Source: JAHDCJ01 sp039028895
Lineage (GTDB): Bacteria > Bacteroidota > Bacteroidia > Chitinophagales > Saprospiraceae
NCBI GenBank assembly: GCA_039028895.1
Contig: JBCCHF010000029.1
Coordinates: 21,010-85,009 of the forward strand
DNA length: 64,000 nucleotides
Direction of reading: 5' to 3'
Part shown: in pieces, positions 62,369 to 64,000 of the stretch
Position numbering within the stretch: the first letter of the stretch is position 1
Layout of the letters: every line of letters starts with the position of its first letter
Program-made: the position numbers and the translations under genes
Notes under the pieces: generated by a model
What the model saw: only the letters and a program-made list of their open reading frames with translations
The model's database searches: none
Told to the model about the DNA's origin: nothing

Positions 62369-63760
62369 TCAATCTAACTTCAGGTTGTTAATTATAGCCC
62401 AGGCTTTGATTAGCTTGAGTTGGCATTCTGTTGGATCACAATTGTACTTGCCTTTCGCCTGAACAATTTGTCGTGAACGGGAAACTTCAATAGTAACTAG
62501 CGGGTTCTCTATGCCATTTTTGTAGTGCCTGAGGCTCCAAATGGAACAGTCTCCTGATCTGACATTTTCGATATAATCATCTACACAATGGTTTAACTTT
62601 AGGGCTTCATCAATTAAACCTTGCCCCTCACGAATCTGAATAATGTAAAAGATATTGTCATTTAGCTCATTAACATTAAAAAATGGTGAAAAACCAACCA
62701 CTTTAAATTTGATCCTCTCAAATTTCCTGGCATAGAAGAAATGATCTGCTTCATCGAAAAGTGAGTTGAGTGTTTTACCTGAAACCTGGAATGCAGGGCT
62801 CTGTAGATTTTTAAATCTGAGATATCTCAAAAGAAAGCAATATTGATGCCTTTCCAAAGGCCTACAATTAGAAAAAAACTGAATCGCTGATTTCCAAAAC
62901 CTCAAGTTCCCGCTGATGGCTCCTAATTCACTTTTCACAGAATGAAATAGTTTAATATTGCCTCCAAGCCCCTGCACAAATGCAAATAGAAAAGCAGTTG
63001 AATAAGTGCAATAAAGAGGGGCATGCACAAAGGCATGTTTCATTTTACCAATTAAGGGGAAGGGGATAAATTTCTTATTTAGCTTCCTCAGTTGAACACC
63101 CTGAAGAAGTTGGTATGTTAGGCGCCTGTCAGAAGCATTTTTGGTGCAAGGAAGAATATTCCAAAACACAAATTTCGGGAGATAGTATAAAATTGTCCTG
63201 AAGGTAAATACTTTGAAAATCTTTATCCTTTTGTAGAATTGATCTGATAATAAAAGTTTCCCATGTTCAGGAAAAGTTAGAAAAATCCAGAGGCCTGTAA
63301 TTGAAGCCAGCCGGTCTTTATTAAAACTATTGGAAGAGGAAATTAATTTTTTCTCAATCCGCCCTTCAATAAGATTTAATTCTTGGCTTTGAAGAAAGGC
63401 AATCAAAAGCGAATTGAAACGACGATCGTTATGTACTCCGTACCACTTAAAGTAGACCTTATGACTCGATTTCAGCTTTGTAGAGAACCCGTCGATATCC
63501 AGAGCAATAACCCCATAAGTCAGTCGTTCGAGAGTACTTCTTTCAACATTCAATCGATCAGGGTTACCTCCGTTTTTGGAAAGTCGGAAACGATCCCGAG
63601 GGGGTAGCTTTAGTAAATGGCCTTTTACCTGGCGGTGCTTTTCCTTCATTTTTTGAAGGAAGATATCAGGCCTGAGATTATTCGGGATTATCCATTGATA
63701 TTTTTGCAAAAAAACACCCAATTCTTGTTCTTTTTGGTCTTTGCCTGACAGAGAAGGCAT
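62369..63760 (-). CDS. PcfJ-like protein
   Basis: The 463-residue basic protein has a C-terminal PcfJ-type segment: EGQGLIDEALKLNHCVDDYIENV, then SIWSLRHYKNGIENPLVTIEVS and QAKGKYNCDPTE (about 365-440). PcfJ-like genes are known from conjugative plasmids and mobile regions, with a role not well defined. The N-terminal about 350 residues are rich in Phe and Lys with no recognisable motif. It converges on the envelope operon with a nine-base gap, so it is a separate unit. Confidence 0.75.
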   Translation of the reverse strand: MPSLSGKDQKEQELGVFLQKYQWIIPNNLRPDIFLQKMKEKHRQVKGHLLKLPPRDRFRLSKNGGNPDRLNVERSTLERLTYGVIALDIDGFSTKLKSSHKVYFKWYGVHNDRRFNSLLIAFLQSQELNLIEGRIEKKLISSSNSFNKDRLASITGLWIFLTFPEHGKLLLSDQFYKRIKIFKVFTFRTILYYLPKFVFWNILPCTKNASDRRLTYQLLQGVQLRKLNKKFIPFPLIGKMKHAFVHAPLYCTYSTAFLFAFVQGLGGNIKLFHSVKSELGAISGNLRFWKSAIQFFSNCRPLERHQYCFLLRYLRFKNLQSPAFQVSGKTLNSLFDEADHFFYARKFERIKFKVVGFSPFFNVNELNDNIFYIIQIREGQGLIDEALKLNHCVDDYIENVRSGDCSIWSLRHYKNGIENPLVTIEVSRSRQIVQAKGKYNCDPTECQLKLIKAWAIINNLKLD

Positions 63761-64000
63761 CTTGTGAAGAACATCTGCTGGATTTTACAGTCCGGTCAAT
63801 AACGATCTCTTAGGACTGTGAATCATTAGGTGATATTGTTTTTCTCTCATATTTGTATTTTTGCCTTACGTTTCTTTTTTAGGACCCCAGCTTAACTAGA
63901 GGAGCACTGCAATGCCCTAATTTCCAGACCATATAGTGCCCCCAGCGGGGCTTAGCGAATAAGGGTACGTATACATAGTCATGATTTTTTATCTTATGAC
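63761..64000. other. Right edge of window, no gene seen
   Basis: About 240 bases without a credible frame. A small hairpin GCCCC-CAGC-GGGGC lies at 63938-63951, without a T-run. Confidence 0.5.

Noticed and set aside
63938..63951. Second copy of the tRNA 3' end (att site) near the right edge
   Set aside because: Only about eight bases (GCGGGGCT) match the tRNA end, which is expected by chance; it is better seen as a small hairpin.

Overview
The window comes from a member of the Bacteroidota, most likely a marine, gliding or surface-living Cytophagales or Saprospirales type. The evidence is a SprB-repeat adhesin with a gliding-type (type IX secretion) C-terminal domain, a DUF5686/CarboxypepD_reg-like outer-membrane protein, many lipoproteins, and several promoters that fit the Bacteroidota pattern TTG-N20-TAnnTTTG exactly.

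Layout. (1) 1-3.1 kb, + strand: the 3' end of a large carbohydrate-related protein and a GH3 beta-glucosidase lipoprotein, followed by a candidate minus-strand small RNA with its own promoter and terminator. (2) 3.5-17 kb, all minus strand: an SMR transporter, a fatty acid hydroxylase-type membrane enzyme, and a surface-glycan cluster. The cluster holds a NeuB/SpsE-like synthase without its SAF domain, an SDR, a CD225-like protein, a DUF6044 membrane protein, a class III aminotransferase, DUF2147, a split transketolase, an SpsF-type cytidylyltransferase and a GT-B-like protein. It looks like a pathway to a CMP-activated, amino-bearing ulosonic-acid-type sugar. (3) 17-25 kb: sulfatase, SprB-repeat adhesin, metallopeptidase lipoprotein, MsrB and a PhoD-type phosphatase. 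(4) 25-32.5 kb: an RND/TolC tripartite pump, an alpha/beta hydrolase and a TetR repressor, tied together by three near-identical operators. (5) 32.6-37.5 kb: a Cys-motif protein, a remarkable Sua5-CitE-MaoC three-domain fusion, and an MDR-family oxidoreductase. (6) tRNA-Arg(CCT) at 37.7 kb.

Beyond the tRNA the sequence becomes AT-richer and accessory. (7) 37.9-46.6 kb: a type I restriction-modification operon (hsdR-hsdM-hsdS) whose stop and start codons overlap into a Septu-like pair (SMC/AAA-type ATPase plus HNH nuclease). hsdR carries a one-base frameshift in an A8 tract. (8) 46.8-50.3 kb: a TPR protein with a PD-(D/E)XK-like motif, next to a prokaryotic viperin (antiviral radical SAM enzyme). 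(9) 50.4-53.3 kb: small HTH, zinc-ribbon, membrane and unknown proteins, and a wrecked UvrD-type helicase remnant. (10) 53.5-62.4 kb: a seven-gene + strand operon. It encodes three exported proteins, a MotA/ExbB-like proton channel, two different small ExbD/MotB-like subunits sharing an MLD-x3-N-x2-AGI signature, and a coiled-coil protein. It does not match any named system I know. (11) A PcfJ-like gene converges on it.

The most interesting objects are the MotA/ExbD-type envelope operon, the viperin with its nuclease-like partner, and the Sua5-CitE-MaoC fusion. All family assignments are from motif recognition by eye; no database search was possible.
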